The notes: generated from the sequence alone by a model not told the origin. A stretch of 64,000 nucleotides of DNA from Stutzerimonas stutzeri (GCF_018138085.1 NZ_CP073105.1:620001-684000), one strand, 5' to 3'; counted from the first letter of the stretch, positions 39,495 to 47,929 are shown. A program made the numbers and translations.

Positions 39495-40032
39495 TCTGCA
39501 TGGCCAATGGCTGCGTCTGATCGACAGCGCTTACTCGCTGCTCGACTTCATGGCGGCGGGCGGCGCGGTGATGTGGGCGCTGGCAGCCTTGTGCGTGCTC
39601 TATTGGACGCTGGTGTTCGAGCGACTGTGGTTCATGCGCCGGGTATTCCCACGCTGGGTGGAAAGCCGACGCCAGGCGTGGGCGCAACTGGGTAACGAGT
39701 CCGGCAATTGGCAGCGCGCCGTGCGCAGCGCCTGGCTGGCCCAGGCCCAGCAGCAGCTCGCCGGCCCCTTGCGGATGAGCAAGACCCTGGTGGCCATGTA
39801 CCCGCTACTGGGATTGCTCGGTACCGTCAGCGGCATGATCGCGGTATTCGATGTGCTGGCGCTCAACGGCACCGGCAACCCTCGCGGCATGGCCGCGGGC
39901 GTCTGGCAGGCGACCCTGCCGACCATGGCCGGCATGGTGCTGGCCATCACTGGACTGTTCAGCCTGGCACGTCTCGAACGTATTTCGCGCCAGGCTCTCG
40001 ACCGGCTGGCCGACCAGCTGCGTCACGATTGA
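39487..40032 (+). CDS. exbB2: ExbB-like proton channel subunit of the TonB2 system
   Basis: The 181-residue MotA/TolQ/ExbB family protein has three membrane spans: VMWALAALCVLYWTLVF near 20-38, LLGLLGTVSGMIAVFDVL, and MAGMVLAITGLFSLA. The spacing matches the short ExbB2 form. With ExbD it forms the proton channel that powers TonB. It starts at GTG 39487, overlapping the TtpC-like gene by 8 bases, and ends 10 bp before exbD. Confidence 0.88.
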   Translation: MTDLHGQWLRLIDSAYSLLDFMAAGGAVMWALAALCVLYWTLVFERLWFMRRVFPRWVESRRQAWAQLGNESGNWQRAVRSAWLAQAQQQLAGPLRMSKTLVAMYPLLGLLGTVSGMIAVFDVLALNGTGNPRGMAAGVWQATLPTMAGMVLAITGLFSLARLERISRQALDRLADQLRHD

Positions 40033-40042
40033 GGATTACCGG

Positions 40043-40456
40043 ATGCGTATGCGTCGCCACCATTATCAGCAGGAAGAAGACACCGGCATCGACCTGACAC
40101 CGATGCTCGATGTGGTCTTCATCATGCTGATCTTCTTCATCGTCACCAGCTCCTTTATCAAGGAGTCCGGCGTCGAGGTTCAGCGGCCTCAGGCTGATAC
40201 CGCCAGCGCCCAGGACAAGGGCAACATCCTCATCGCGGTGACTGCCGACGGCCAGGTCTGGATAGACAAGCAGGCCGTGGATGTGCGCAGCGTGCGTGCG
40301 CACGTCGAACGCATGCGCGTCGATCAGCCCGAAGGCGCCGTGGTGGTGCAGGCCGATCAGGATGCCCGGACCGGGCTGGTGGTGCAGGTCATGGATCAGG
40401 CGCGTCTGGCCGGGGTTCAGGATGTGGCCCTTGCCGCTACGTCGGGAGCGCCGTGA
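40043..40456 (+). CDS. exbD2: ExbD-like biopolymer transport protein
   Basis: The 137-residue product has a short cytoplasmic tail, one membrane helix (about 20-38) and a periplasmic domain. Asp23 in DLTPMLDVVFIMLIFF is the proton-carrying residue of ExbD/TolR. The start ATG 40043 (MRMRRHHY) follows TTGAGGATTACC. Its TGA overlaps the tonB ATG (TGATG). Confidence 0.9.
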   Translation: MRMRRHHYQQEEDTGIDLTPMLDVVFIMLIFFIVTSSFIKESGVEVQRPQADTASAQDKGNILIAVTADGQVWIDKQAVDVRSVRAHVERMRVDQPEGAVVVQADQDARTGLVVQVMDQARLAGVQDVALAATSGAP

Positions 40457-41166
40457 TGGCTGGTGGGCTGACCCGCGTCGGGTTGTCCTTCATCGCCGCC
40501 TGCGTGGTGGCGTTGCTGTTGTTCGCGCTGATGTTGAGCATGGTCAACCCGCCGCGTAACGAGGTGGCGGACGATCCAGTGGCCATCGCCAATTTCGTGC
40601 GCATGGACAACCGCGACGAAAGCGCCGCGACACGTTCACGGCAGCAGGCACCGCAACCGCCGCAGCCGAAGACACCGCCGACGCCCACGCCGCCGACACC
40701 GAGCATGGCCAGCCCGAGTGCCAATCTGCCCAAGCTCGATCTGCCGCTGCCGAACATCGATACCGGCGTCTCGGTTGCCAGCGCGCCGGCCCCCAGCCTT
40801 GCCGGATTGACGGCCGCGTCCGCTCCGGCCGCACCTCCTGCGCCAGCGGCCCCTTCGGCCGCCGAGACGGCTGGCCAATCGGGCCCTGAGCAGGAAGTCA
40901 TGCCGCTCAACGACGTCCGGCCCGAGTATCCCTATCGGGCACGTCAGCGTGGCATCGAGGGCCACATCAAGCTCGCCTTCACCATTACGGCAGCGGGCAA
41001 GGTAGAGAACATCCGGGTGCTGGACGCCTCACCACCCAACGTCTTTGACCGCGAGGCACGCCGTGCCGCCGCTCGCTGGCGATTTGCGCCGCGTACCGAA
41101 AACGGCGCCGCGGTATCGCGCGAAGCCGTCAAAACCCTGCATTTCCGCCTGCAAGGAGAACGCTGA
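40456..41166 (+). CDS. tonB2: TonB family energy transducer
   Basis: The 236-residue protein has an N-terminal membrane anchor (about 8-30), a Pro-rich periplasmic stretch (QPPQPKTPPTPTPPTP) and the C-terminal TonB domain (VRPEYPYRARQRGIEGHIKL; FDREARRAAARWRF). It would carry energy from the ExbBD/TtpC complex to outer-membrane receptors. It is longer than some TonB2 proteins because of the linker. The ATG shares a base with the exbD stop; a GTG just before it is an alternative. Confidence 0.9.
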   Translation: MAGGLTRVGLSFIAACVVALLLFALMLSMVNPPRNEVADDPVAIANFVRMDNRDESAATRSRQQAPQPPQPKTPPTPTPPTPSMASPSANLPKLDLPLPNIDTGVSVASAPAPSLAGLTAASAPAAPPAPAAPSAAETAGQSGPEQEVMPLNDVRPEYPYRARQRGIEGHIKLAFTITAAGKVENIRVLDASPPNVFDREARRAAARWRFAPRTENGAAVSREAVKTLHFRLQGER

Positions 41167-41167
41167 C

Positions 41168-42259
41168 ATGCCCCGTTCGCTGTTACTGATCTCGTTGTTG
41201 TTCGCTGTATCGGTCCAAGCCGCCCAGAGTGTCGATCCATCGGTTTTCAAGGCGCTGGAGCGTGCCCAGAGTGCGCAGGAAAAGGGTGACTATGCCGCTG
41301 CGCGCAATGCTCTCAAGCAGGCCGAGGCCAAGCCAGGCAGTGCGGAGCAGGCGTTGCTATGGCGCAGCGAGGCCTATCTGGCCTGGGCCGAAGGCAATAA
41401 CCGCCAAGCGCTCGAACTGCTCGACAAGGCAATCGCCAGCGGCAAGCTGGACGAGGCGATGCTGCCGACCGAGCGGCTCAACCTGGCGAAACTCAATCTG
41501 ATCGAGCGCCGCTACGCCAAGGTGGTCAGCCTGTTGGGTTCGCCTGCCCAGGCGAACGAAGAAGTGCTGCAGATGCTGGTCCAGGCCTACCAGGGGCTCG
41601 GGCAGCACAGCAAGGCGCTGCCGTTGGCCGAGCGCTATGTCCAGGCCAATCCCAACGCGGCCGATACCTGGTTGCAGTTTCTGGTGGCCGGCAACGCCGA
41701 GTTGAAGCGCTACGAGACCGCCGAACGTTGGCAAAGCCGACTGCTTGCGCGGCATCCGGATCAGGTCAAAAGCTGGCGCCAGTTGGCGAGCTTGCAGCAG
41801 ATGGCCGGTGACGAGGACAAGGCGCTCGCGACTCTTCGTGCGGCCCATACCAAGGGGCTGCGTTTCAGCGAAGCTGAACTGGACAACCTGGTGCTGCTGG
41901 CAGGTGCCGCCGGTCAGCCATGGCAAGGCGCAAAGTTGCTGCAAGGCATGCTGGAGTCGCGCTTTCTACCGAGCGATACCACGCGGCGCGAGCGCTTGGG
42001 CATGCTCTGGTGGCAGGCACGCGAGCGCTCGGAAGCGGCGCGGATCTATCGGGATCTGGCCCTTCAGTCCGGAAGCGCCAAGCTCTGGATGAATGTCGCC
42101 CAGCTGGAGCTGGAGCAGGCTCGCTGGCAAGCCGGCCTCGATGCGCTGAAGCAGGCCGAGCGCGCTGGTGCCGAGCGCCGTAAAGTCCGCTCATGGCGCG
42201 AGTGGGCTGAAGGCGAACTGAGCTTCGAGCGGCAGCGTCAGGTCGCCAGCGCTCGCTGA
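41168..42259 (+). CDS. TPR-repeat periplasmic protein of the TonB2 operon
   Basis: The 363-residue product has a signal peptide (MPRSLLLISLLFAVSVQAA) and helical repeats of the tetratricopeptide/Sel1 type through its length (for example AQEKGDYAAARNALKQAEAK). TPR genes often end TtpC-ExbBD-TonB2 operons in Vibrio and relatives. A role as assembly partner is inferred, not shown. It follows tonB by 1 base, with AAGGAGAA inside tonB as ribosome site. A terminator lies about 105 bp downstream. Confidence 0.82.
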   Translation: MPRSLLLISLLFAVSVQAAQSVDPSVFKALERAQSAQEKGDYAAARNALKQAEAKPGSAEQALLWRSEAYLAWAEGNNRQALELLDKAIASGKLDEAMLPTERLNLAKLNLIERRYAKVVSLLGSPAQANEEVLQMLVQAYQGLGQHSKALPLAERYVQANPNAADTWLQFLVAGNAELKRYETAERWQSRLLARHPDQVKSWRQLASLQQMAGDEDKALATLRAAHTKGLRFSEAELDNLVLLAGAAGQPWQGAKLLQGMLESRFLPSDTTRRERLGMLWWQARERSEAARIYRDLALQSGSAKLWMNVAQLELEQARWQAGLDALKQAERAGAERRKVRSWREWAEGELSFERQRQVASAR

Positions 42260-42290
42260 ACCTGATGCCAAAATGGCGGTGTCGTAACGG

Positions 42291-42389
42291 TCTAGGGCGT
42301 CGTAGCCCAACGCTTCGGAGATGAGGGCCCGGGCCTAGAACAACCACCTAGCCGATGTATACGCAAACCCCGCCACCGACGCGGGGTTT
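42291..42389 (+). ncRNA. Candidate structured RNA or 3' UTR ending in a terminator
   Basis: TCTAGG (42291-42296) can pair with CCTAGA (42334-42339), enclosing GCGT/ACGC (42297-42300 with 42310-42313); GGGC/GCCC (42295-42298 with 42305-42308) is a competing pairing. The stretch runs into the terminator at 42365-42389. No clear promoter is seen, so it may be a processed 3' end of the TonB operon rather than an independent RNA. Confidence 0.3.
42365..42389. terminator. Terminator after the TonB2 operon
   Basis: AAACCCCGC (42365-42373) pairs perfectly with GCGGGGTTT (42381-42389), loop 7, followed by CGTGTTT. It could also act on the minus strand for the DUF3299 operon. Confidence 0.8.
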
Positions 42390-42597
42390 CGTGTTTATGC
42401 GTTCCGGATGCCGGGCGCAGGTCGACGCAGAGCGAATCGGCGTACTGCCATTTGCGTGGCTAACAGCTCGTTCATGGGCTGCGTTCGGTGACGAGCATCC
42501 CGCTGCGAAACAGTTGACAGCATGAAGGGGCTGGCGATAGGCGTGGAATCGCTAGATGACGGCGCTCAATTCCGCTCACGGCGTGACAAGGCTGCCG
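42390..42597. other. Intergenic stretch without recognised features
   Basis: The whole gap between the convergent TPR and DUF3299 genes is 338 bp. Apart from the candidate structured RNA and terminator in its first part, I see no gene, repeat or clear regulatory site in these 208 bp. Confidence 0.5.
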
Positions 42598-43110
42598 TTA
42601 TTCGAGCTCGTAGAGATAGATCTTCTGCGCTTCCATGCGATAGCCCGCGTCGGCCAGCTCGCTGCTGGCGTGTTCGACTTTCAATGGGCCTTCGATCCAG
42701 AACGGCTGATACAGCTCGTCCACCTTTACCCCCAGCGCGCTGGTGGCGTGGACGATCTGATTCGACGGCGGCGGTGGCACGTGGATGCAGGCGCCGAAAT
42801 AGGGTACCAGCAGAAACTCGGTTACCCGTCCGTCCTCGCCGACTTCCAGTGGCACGATGTAGCCCGGCAGCTTGACCTGTACGCCGTCGAGTTCCTTGAC
42901 CACCGGCTCGGCCGGCGACTGCTGAGCGGCGGCGGGGCCCGCTTCGGCCGCCAGCGCATCGGCCAGCTGCGACAGGTCGTGCATCGCCACCGGTGGCGGA
43001 GGCGGCGGGGCGTCCGCTGGAATCAGGTCCGACCACTGCAGCTCACGGATATCGGCGGCGGCGAAGGGGGCTGCAAGGGCGAGCAGGGCGGCGAGCAACA
43101 GGCGAGACAT
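42598..43110 (-). CDS. DUF3299 periplasmic protein of the zinc operon
   Basis: The 170-residue product has a signal peptide (MSRLLLAALLALAAPFAAA), a Pro-rich segment (APPPPPP) and the DUF3299 core (GYIVPLEV, EFLLVPYFGACIHVPPPPSNQ). I chose the start at 43110 for GAGGAATTCC upstream; an ATG at 43122 overlapping the permease stop is an alternative. It is the last gene of the Zur-type operon and corresponds to P. aeruginosa PA4066. Its biochemical role is unknown. Confidence 0.82.
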   Translation of the reverse strand: MSRLLLAALLALAAPFAAADIRELQWSDLIPADAPPPPPPVAMHDLSQLADALAAEAGPAAAQQSPAEPVVKELDGVQVKLPGYIVPLEVGEDGRVTEFLLVPYFGACIHVPPPPSNQIVHATSALGVKVDELYQPFWIEGPLKVEHASSELADAGYRMEAQKIYLYELE

Positions 43111-43118
43111 GGAATTCC

Positions 43119-44384
43119 TCATAGTCTGATCGACAGGCCGTCGGCCAGCGATTGCCGGTAGGCGCGCCAGGCCGGCACGCCACCCATCAGCAGCCCGGCG
43201 AGCAGTATGCCGCCGAGCAACGACCACTCATAGGTGCTGGGCAGGGCCAGCGGTAGATCGAGTCCGTAGTGGCTCTGCAGTGGACCTTGAGCGGCTGCGA
43301 TCGCGACGTACAGCAACAGCAGTCCGAACAGGACACCGGCCAGTGCCAGGCTAAATGCCTCGAGTACCAGCAGACTGGCGATATGCCAGGGGCGGGCCCC
43401 CACCGAGCGCAGAATCGCCATCTCCCGGCGCCGCTCGTTGAGGCTGGTAAGGATCGCCGTGAGCATGCCGATCAGCCCGGTCACCACCACGAACAGCGAT
43501 ACCACGAACAGGGCCTTTTCCGCGGTGCCCATCAGGCTCCACAGCTCCTGCAGGGCAACGCCGGGGAGAATCGCCAGTAGCGGCTCGCCGCGATACTGGT
43601 TGATCTCGCGCTGCAGAGCGAAGGTGGCGATCTTGCTGTTGAGGCCGAGCATGAAGGCGGTGATCTGTTTGGGCTGCAGGTCCATCTGACGCGCATGCTC
43701 GGCGTCGATGCGCGCCGCGCCGCGGGCCGGCATGCCGTTCTGCCAGTCGATATGCAGCGCTTCCATGCCGGCCAGATTGATATGCAGCGTGCGGTCCACC
43801 GGCGTTCCGGTGCGCTTGAGGATGCCAACTACGCGAAAGGGCTTGTCGTCATGTTTGACCAGACTGACGGTGGATACACCGTGCGCCAGTACCAATTGGT
43901 CGTCCAGCTTGTAGTTCAGTGCCTCGGCGACTTCGGCGCCCAGCACCACCTCGAACGGGTCCTCGGCAAATGGCCGGCCTTGCGCCAGTTGCAGAGGTTG
44001 TTTGCGACCGTAGCGGTAATGTTCGAAGTAGGCGCTGCTGGTGCCCATGACGCGATAGCCGCGATGGGAATCACCCAGCGAGATGGGAATGGCCCAGCTG
44101 ACCCGTGGGTGCTGAGCGAAGTGCTCGAAGCTGTCCCAGCGAATGTTGTTGGTGGCGTTGCCGATGCGGAACACCGAATACAGCAACAGGTTCACCGAGC
44201 CGGAACGGGCGCCGACGATGAGATCCGTGCCGCTGATGGTGCTGGCGAAACTGGCGCGGGCTTCGGTGCGCACCCGCTCGACGGCTAATAGCAGGCATAC
44301 CGAGAGGGCGATGGCGAAGACGGTGAGCAGGGCGGTGAAGCGGCGGTTGTTCAGGCTCGCCAAGGCCAGGCGCAACAGGTACAT
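43119..44384 (-). CDS. MacB/FtsX-like ABC transporter permease
   Basis: The 421-residue inner-membrane permease has an N-terminal membrane span (ALLTVFAIALSVCLLLAV), a large periplasmic domain (about 40-280) and three C-terminal spans with the FtsX-type segment ILTSLNERRREMAILRSVGA. This is the MacB mechanotransmission layout. With the ATPase upstream (3 bp gap) it forms a four-gene unit matching P. aeruginosa PA4063-PA4066, induced on zinc starvation. The cargo is not known. Confidence 0.88.
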   Translation of the reverse strand: MYLLRLALASLNNRRFTALLTVFAIALSVCLLLAVERVRTEARASFASTISGTDLIVGARSGSVNLLLYSVFRIGNATNNIRWDSFEHFAQHPRVSWAIPISLGDSHRGYRVMGTSSAYFEHYRYGRKQPLQLAQGRPFAEDPFEVVLGAEVAEALNYKLDDQLVLAHGVSTVSLVKHDDKPFRVVGILKRTGTPVDRTLHINLAGMEALHIDWQNGMPARGAARIDAEHARQMDLQPKQITAFMLGLNSKIATFALQREINQYRGEPLLAILPGVALQELWSLMGTAEKALFVVSLFVVVTGLIGMLTAILTSLNERRREMAILRSVGARPWHIASLLVLEAFSLALAGVLFGLLLLYVAIAAAQGPLQSHYGLDLPLALPSTYEWSLLGGILLAGLLMGGVPAWRAYRQSLADGLSIRL

Positions 44385-44387
44385 GGC

Positions 44388-45095
44388 CTAAATCTCCGGG
44401 GCGCGGGCGGCGCGGTTGAAGTCGGCCAATGACAGGCTTCGGTCGAACAGCGGCGCCAGACTCTGGTCGTGACTGACGAACAACAGGCTCGAGCCGGCCT
44501 CCCGGCATTCGGCGAAAAGCAGCTGCAGGAAGGCTTCCCGACTGTCGGCGTCGAGCGCCGAAGTCGGCTCGTCGGCGATGACCAGCTCCGGCTGACCGAT
44601 CAGCGCGCGAGCCGCCGCGACGCGCTGTTGTTGGCCGATCGACAATGCTTCGGCGCGTCGCGCGTGCAGGTCCTTGGGTAGTCCGAGATGTGCGAGCAGA
44701 CTGGCTGTCGCCTGCGCCACGCTGCCATGCCGCTGACGGGCACGCTCGGCGCGCGCCTTGGAGAAGTGACAGGGCAGGCCCACATTTTCGGCCACCGAGA
44801 GAAAGGGCAGCAGGTTGAACTGCTGGAAGATATAGCCGGTGTGGTCGACGCGGAAACGATCTCGCGCGCCCGCCGAGAGCGCCGCGAGGTCGCTACCGAG
44901 CAGGCGAACCGTCCCGCGCTGCGCTTTATGCACGCCGCCGATCAGGCCGAGCAGGGTGGTCTTGCCGCTGCCGGACGGGCCCTTGAGAAACAGGCTCTGG
45001 TTGCGCTCCAGCTTGAAGCTGGGGATGTCGAGCAGTTCTGCCTGGCCGGGCCAGGCGAAACCCAGTTGGTGGAGATCGAGCAACGGTGCGGTCAT
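44388..45095 (-). CDS. ABC transporter ATP-binding protein, MacB/LolD type
   Basis: The 235-residue ATPase has Walker A GPSGSGKTT near residue 40, the Q loop YIFQQFNLLPFLSV, signature LSIGQQQRVAAARAL, Walker B LVIADEPTSALD and the switch His in FVSHDQ. It energises the adjacent MacB-like permease. It lies 67 bp after the DUF2796 gene and 3 bp before the permease gene, in the likely zinc-repressed operon. Confidence 0.92.
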   Translation of the reverse strand: MTAPLLDLHQLGFAWPGQAELLDIPSFKLERNQSLFLKGPSGSGKTTLLGLIGGVHKAQRGTVRLLGSDLAALSAGARDRFRVDHTGYIFQQFNLLPFLSVAENVGLPCHFSKARAERARQRHGSVAQATASLLAHLGLPKDLHARRAEALSIGQQQRVAAARALIGQPELVIADEPTSALDADSREAFLQLLFAECREAGSSLLFVSHDQSLAPLFDRSLSLADFNRAARAPEI

Positions 45096-45162
45096 CGAGA
45101 TGATCCGTTTCAGGCCAGCCGGTGAGTTTACTGCGTCGGACTGGGCGGCGGCAGGCTACGGG

Positions 45163-45732
45163 TTAGAAGGTCGCGCGCGGTTGGTCGGCGTCGAGTTGTG
45201 CACCGCGCTGACCATTCGGGCCGATCAATTGTGCCTGGATCTTTTTGGTGCCCGGGAATGCCTTGAACAGCGCCTGCAGATCGAGCGCTTGAATCGCCTG
45301 GGGCGTGGCGCAATCGAAGTGGTAATGGGCGTGGATCTCGCTGTGCTGGCTTTCATGATCACCGTCGTGCTCATCGCCATGGTCATGAGCCTCGCCTTCG
45401 AACAGCGGACTTTCCAGCTCGGTTTCGGCCAGCTTGCAGCCTGCCGCTGCTGGCAGACCAAACAGAGCATCCGGTTGCTCCAGCCGCTCGCGGGCGTCGG
45501 CGATCTTGCGCTTGTCCGCGTCGCTGCTCGGTGCGTGCTCGAAGCCCACCAGGTTCATCGCCGGGCTACGGAGTTCGATTTCCAGCATCGAGCCATCCAG
45601 CGCAGCGTCCAGCTCGGCGGCGCCGTGCTCGTGGGCGCCGAGGCTGTCATGGTGGTCGTGATCATGCTGCCCGGCGGCCAGAACGAAACCGGGCAGCAGA
45701 GCGAAGGGCAGGGCAAGCAGCAGACGGCGCAT
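45163..45732 (-). CDS. DUF2796 zinc-binding periplasmic protein (ZrgA-like)
   Basis: The 189-residue product has a signal peptide (MRRLLLALPFALLPGFVLA) and then a His-rich start (GQHDHDHHDSLGAHEHG). A second His/Asp cluster near 115-145 (AHDHGDEHDGDHESQHSEIH) follows. These are likely zinc-binding loops, as in Vibrio ZrgA. It heads the operon behind a Zur-like box. I chose the start at 45732 because GGAG lies 9 bases upstream; an ATG at 45744 would add four residues. Confidence 0.88.
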   Translation of the reverse strand: MRRLLLALPFALLPGFVLAAGQHDHDHHDSLGAHEHGAAELDAALDGSMLEIELRSPAMNLVGFEHAPSSDADKRKIADARERLEQPDALFGLPAAAGCKLAETELESPLFEGEAHDHGDEHDGDHESQHSEIHAHYHFDCATPQAIQALDLQALFKAFPGTKKIQAQLIGPNGQRGAQLDADQPRATF

Positions 45733-45755
45733 AACGAACTCCATTGTGTTTGGTC

Positions 45756-45768
45756 GTTACGTTATAAC
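45756..45768 (-). promoter_or_regulatory. Zur box of the DUF2796-ABC-DUF3299 operon
   Basis: On the minus strand GTTAT-AAC-GTAAC (45768 to 45756) matches the Zur core GTTATANNATAAC with a single clear deviation in the second half. It overlaps TATAAC, a -10-like hexamer, with TGGCCA 18 bp upstream. Repression by zinc-loaded Zur at this place would block polymerase directly. Confidence 0.75.
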
Positions 45769-45840
45769 AAATGTTTGTGGCGGCTGGCCAGCCTGCTCGA
45801 GGCATGGGAGCATGCGACTCAGATGATCTGGAGAGCGATG

Positions 45841-46182
45841 ATGATTCGAATTCGTGGCCATGTCGGTGATTTGCCAGTCGACCTCAGCATTGAAATGGAC
45901 GATCACGACTGGGCGCAGCTGGCGCGCCAGCTACCAGCTGTTCAGGCGGCTCAGCCGCAGGCGCAGGCAAGCGACCCGGCAGCGGCCGATCCCCATTGGC
46001 AGGGGGCGCAACAGCTGTTGCGCGAGGCAGGGCGAATGGACGGGCCGCAGCTATTGGCGGAGCTGCAAGCGCTGACGGGCAGCGCGCAGGCGGGCAAGCG
46101 TTTGCTGGTGCGTCTGCGCCACAGCACGCAGGTCAAGGTCGACAGCGGGGCGGATGCGCCGGTGTACCGCTGGGTTGGTTGA
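45841..46182 (+). CDS. Hypothetical protein, 113 residues
   Basis: The product MIRIRGHVGDLPVDLSIEMD and onward has no signal peptide or membrane span and belongs to no family I recognise. The N-terminal half is acidic and resembles a small beta fold; the rest is Ala/Gln-rich and helical, ending VYRWVG. ATG 45841 follows GGAG by 7 bases; ATG 45838 is an alternative. It is divergent from the Zur operon, whose operator lies about 75 bp upstream, and convergent with the peptidase gene 15 bp downstream. Confidence 0.7.
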   Translation: MIRIRGHVGDLPVDLSIEMDDHDWAQLARQLPAVQAAQPQAQASDPAAADPHWQGAQQLLREAGRMDGPQLLAELQALTGSAQAGKRLLVRLRHSTQVKVDSGADAPVYRWVG

Positions 46183-46197
46183 GTGCGCTGAGCTCGA

Positions 46198-47058
46198 TTA
46201 GAGGCGCTGCGCCTGAAAGGTATCGCAGCGCGCCGGCTCACCGCTGTCGAAGCCGGTGCGAAACCATTTCACCCGCTGCGCCGAGGTGCCATGCGTGAAC
46301 GCATCCGGCACCACGCGACCCTGACTCTGCTTTTGCAGGCGATCATCGCCGATGGCATTGGCGGCGTTCAGCGCTTCCTCCAGGTCACCTTCTTCGAGCC
46401 AGTCATGTCGCTGTTGCGCATGGTGCGCCCAGACGCCGGCCAGGCAATCGGCCTGCAGTTCCTGACGCACCAGCAAGCCGTTGTCGCCTTCCATCTTGGC
46501 GCCACGCTGGCGTGCCGCCTGCATTTGCTGCGAGACGCCTGACAGCGTCTGCACGTGATGACCGACCTCGTGCGCGATGACATAGGCCTGGGCGAAATCC
46601 CCGGCGACGGAGAAGCGCGAGGCCATTTCATCGAAGAATTGCAGATCGAGGTACACCTGTTGATCGCCCGGGCAATAGAAGGGCCCGACCGCCGACCTGG
46701 CGAAGCCGCACGCCGAATTGACCCCGCCGCGGAAAAGCACCAGAGTCGGGTCGCGGTACTGCGCGCCGGACTGCTGGAACAGCGCGCGCCAGGTGTCTTC
46801 GGTGTCACCCAGAATGGCCTGGACGAATGCCACTTGCGGGTCGTCGCCCCGCGCCGGTGTGTTGCTTTGCTGAGTGGGTGCCGGGCCGGTTTGATTGGCC
46901 AGCTGGCCGAGGATCTGCATCGGATCCTGGCCCGAGAGCAGACCGATCACCACGACGATGGCCACCCCGGCCAGGCTCAGGCGTCCGCCACCGATACCAC
47001 CGCTGCGTCCGCGGGCATCCACCACGTTGTCACTGCGACGAGCCTTCTTCCAGCGCAT
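46198..47058 (-). CDS. ypfJ: YpfJ-family neutral zinc metallopeptidase
   Basis: The 286-residue membrane-anchored protein has one N-terminal span (about 29-43, SLAGVAIVVVIGLLSG) and a putative peptidase domain with HEVGHH (163-168), the HEXXH zinc motif. Conserved GGVNSACGFA and GPFYCPGDQQVYLD precede it. Family PF04228 members are annotated as neutral zinc metallopeptidases; substrates are unknown. GGAGGGATGC precedes the ATG at 47058. Confidence 0.9.
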   Translation of the reverse strand: MRWKKARRSDNVVDARGRSGGIGGGRLSLAGVAIVVVIGLLSGQDPMQILGQLANQTGPAPTQQSNTPARGDDPQVAFVQAILGDTEDTWRALFQQSGAQYRDPTLVLFRGGVNSACGFARSAVGPFYCPGDQQVYLDLQFFDEMASRFSVAGDFAQAYVIAHEVGHHVQTLSGVSQQMQAARQRGAKMEGDNGLLVRQELQADCLAGVWAHHAQQRHDWLEEGDLEEALNAANAIGDDRLQKQSQGRVVPDAFTHGTSAQRVKWFRTGFDSGEPARCDTFQAQRL

Positions 47059-47292
47059 GCCCGCATCCCTCCGCTTGTTCTTGGTCTCTGCTCAGACCCG
47101 CCCCATGGCGTGCAAATTCAGTCGGCGAGGTGGTTTCGTCGGTATCTGGCACCCGGGTAGCATCGCGGTTCGGCGTCGGCCTTTTCGCGATCACCGTTGC
47201 AACGCTCGGCAGCAGGCGGCTGCGCGAACCAACCCGCGCCGCTTCGGTCAGATGTCTGTCGTGCTGCGCAGCCGCTATCAGGGGAGCTTTCG

Positions 47293-47880
47293 ATGCGTTT
47301 TGCCCGTTTCGTTCTGATTGTTCAAGCGGTGATCATGATCGGCTTCAGCCTCGCCTACTGGCTGCGCCCTTACGAGATGGCCAATCTGAACGGGATGTTG
47401 CTGATGGAGTCCGCCTCGGTCAGCCACATGCGCGTCTATTACGGGGGGCTGCAGCTGGGCCTGGCGTTGTTCTTGCTGTGGGCCATTCAGGTTCCGGAGC
47501 GCGCCCGCGCCGCATTGGTCATGCTGGTCATCACCATGCTGGCGTTGGTCGCCGGGCGGCTTGGATCGTTGTGGCTGGATGGCGGCGAGTTGATCGGCTT
47601 CGATCTGGCCTCGCTGATTTACCGAGTCTGCGCAGCGTTGCTCGCAGCGGCCGCGCTCTGGTTGCTGAAAGAAAGACCGGCCGAGGAGCCCGCCGCCGAG
47701 CCCGAACACCCTGCGCGTCGGCTGGATCAGGGCCCGCCGCAGCCGTTTCGCCTGGGCGACGGGCCGGCGCCCGTGGCGGACGTCGAGCCGGAACCCGAGC
47801 TGCAACCGTTCCGTCGCGGCGACCCGGTCGAACCGGCGCCTGCACGCTCCAGCTCGCCGACCAACCCGCCGACCAGCTAG
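47293..47880 (+). CDS. DUF4345-like membrane protein with Pro-rich tail
   Basis: The 195-residue product has four hydrophobic spans in its first 125 residues and the MRVYYGGLQLGLALFLLW motif typical of DUF4345. A cytoplasmic or periplasmic tail of about 65 residues is rich in Pro, Glu and Ala (for example EPAAEPEHPARR). ATG 47293 follows GGGGAGC. The 234-bp gap before it shows no clear promoter. The function is unknown. Confidence 0.75.
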   Translation: MRFARFVLIVQAVIMIGFSLAYWLRPYEMANLNGMLLMESASVSHMRVYYGGLQLGLALFLLWAIQVPERARAALVMLVITMLALVAGRLGSLWLDGGELIGFDLASLIYRVCAALLAAAALWLLKERPAEEPAAEPEHPARRLDQGPPQPFRLGDGPAPVADVEPEPELQPFRRGDPVEPAPARSSSPTNPPTS

Positions 47881-47889
47881 CCCACCACC

Positions 47890-47922
47890 GCTGTCCAGAG
47901 CCCGTCGCGGGCACCGGACAGC
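47890..47922. terminator. Interrupted stem-loop between convergent genes
   Basis: GCTGTCC (47890-47896) pairs with GGACAGC (47916-47922), and inside it GCCCG (47900-47904) pairs with CGGGC (47908-47912). There is no T run on either strand, so it may stop transcription only partly or protect 3' ends. Confidence 0.45.
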
Positions 47923-47929
47923 GCAAAGA

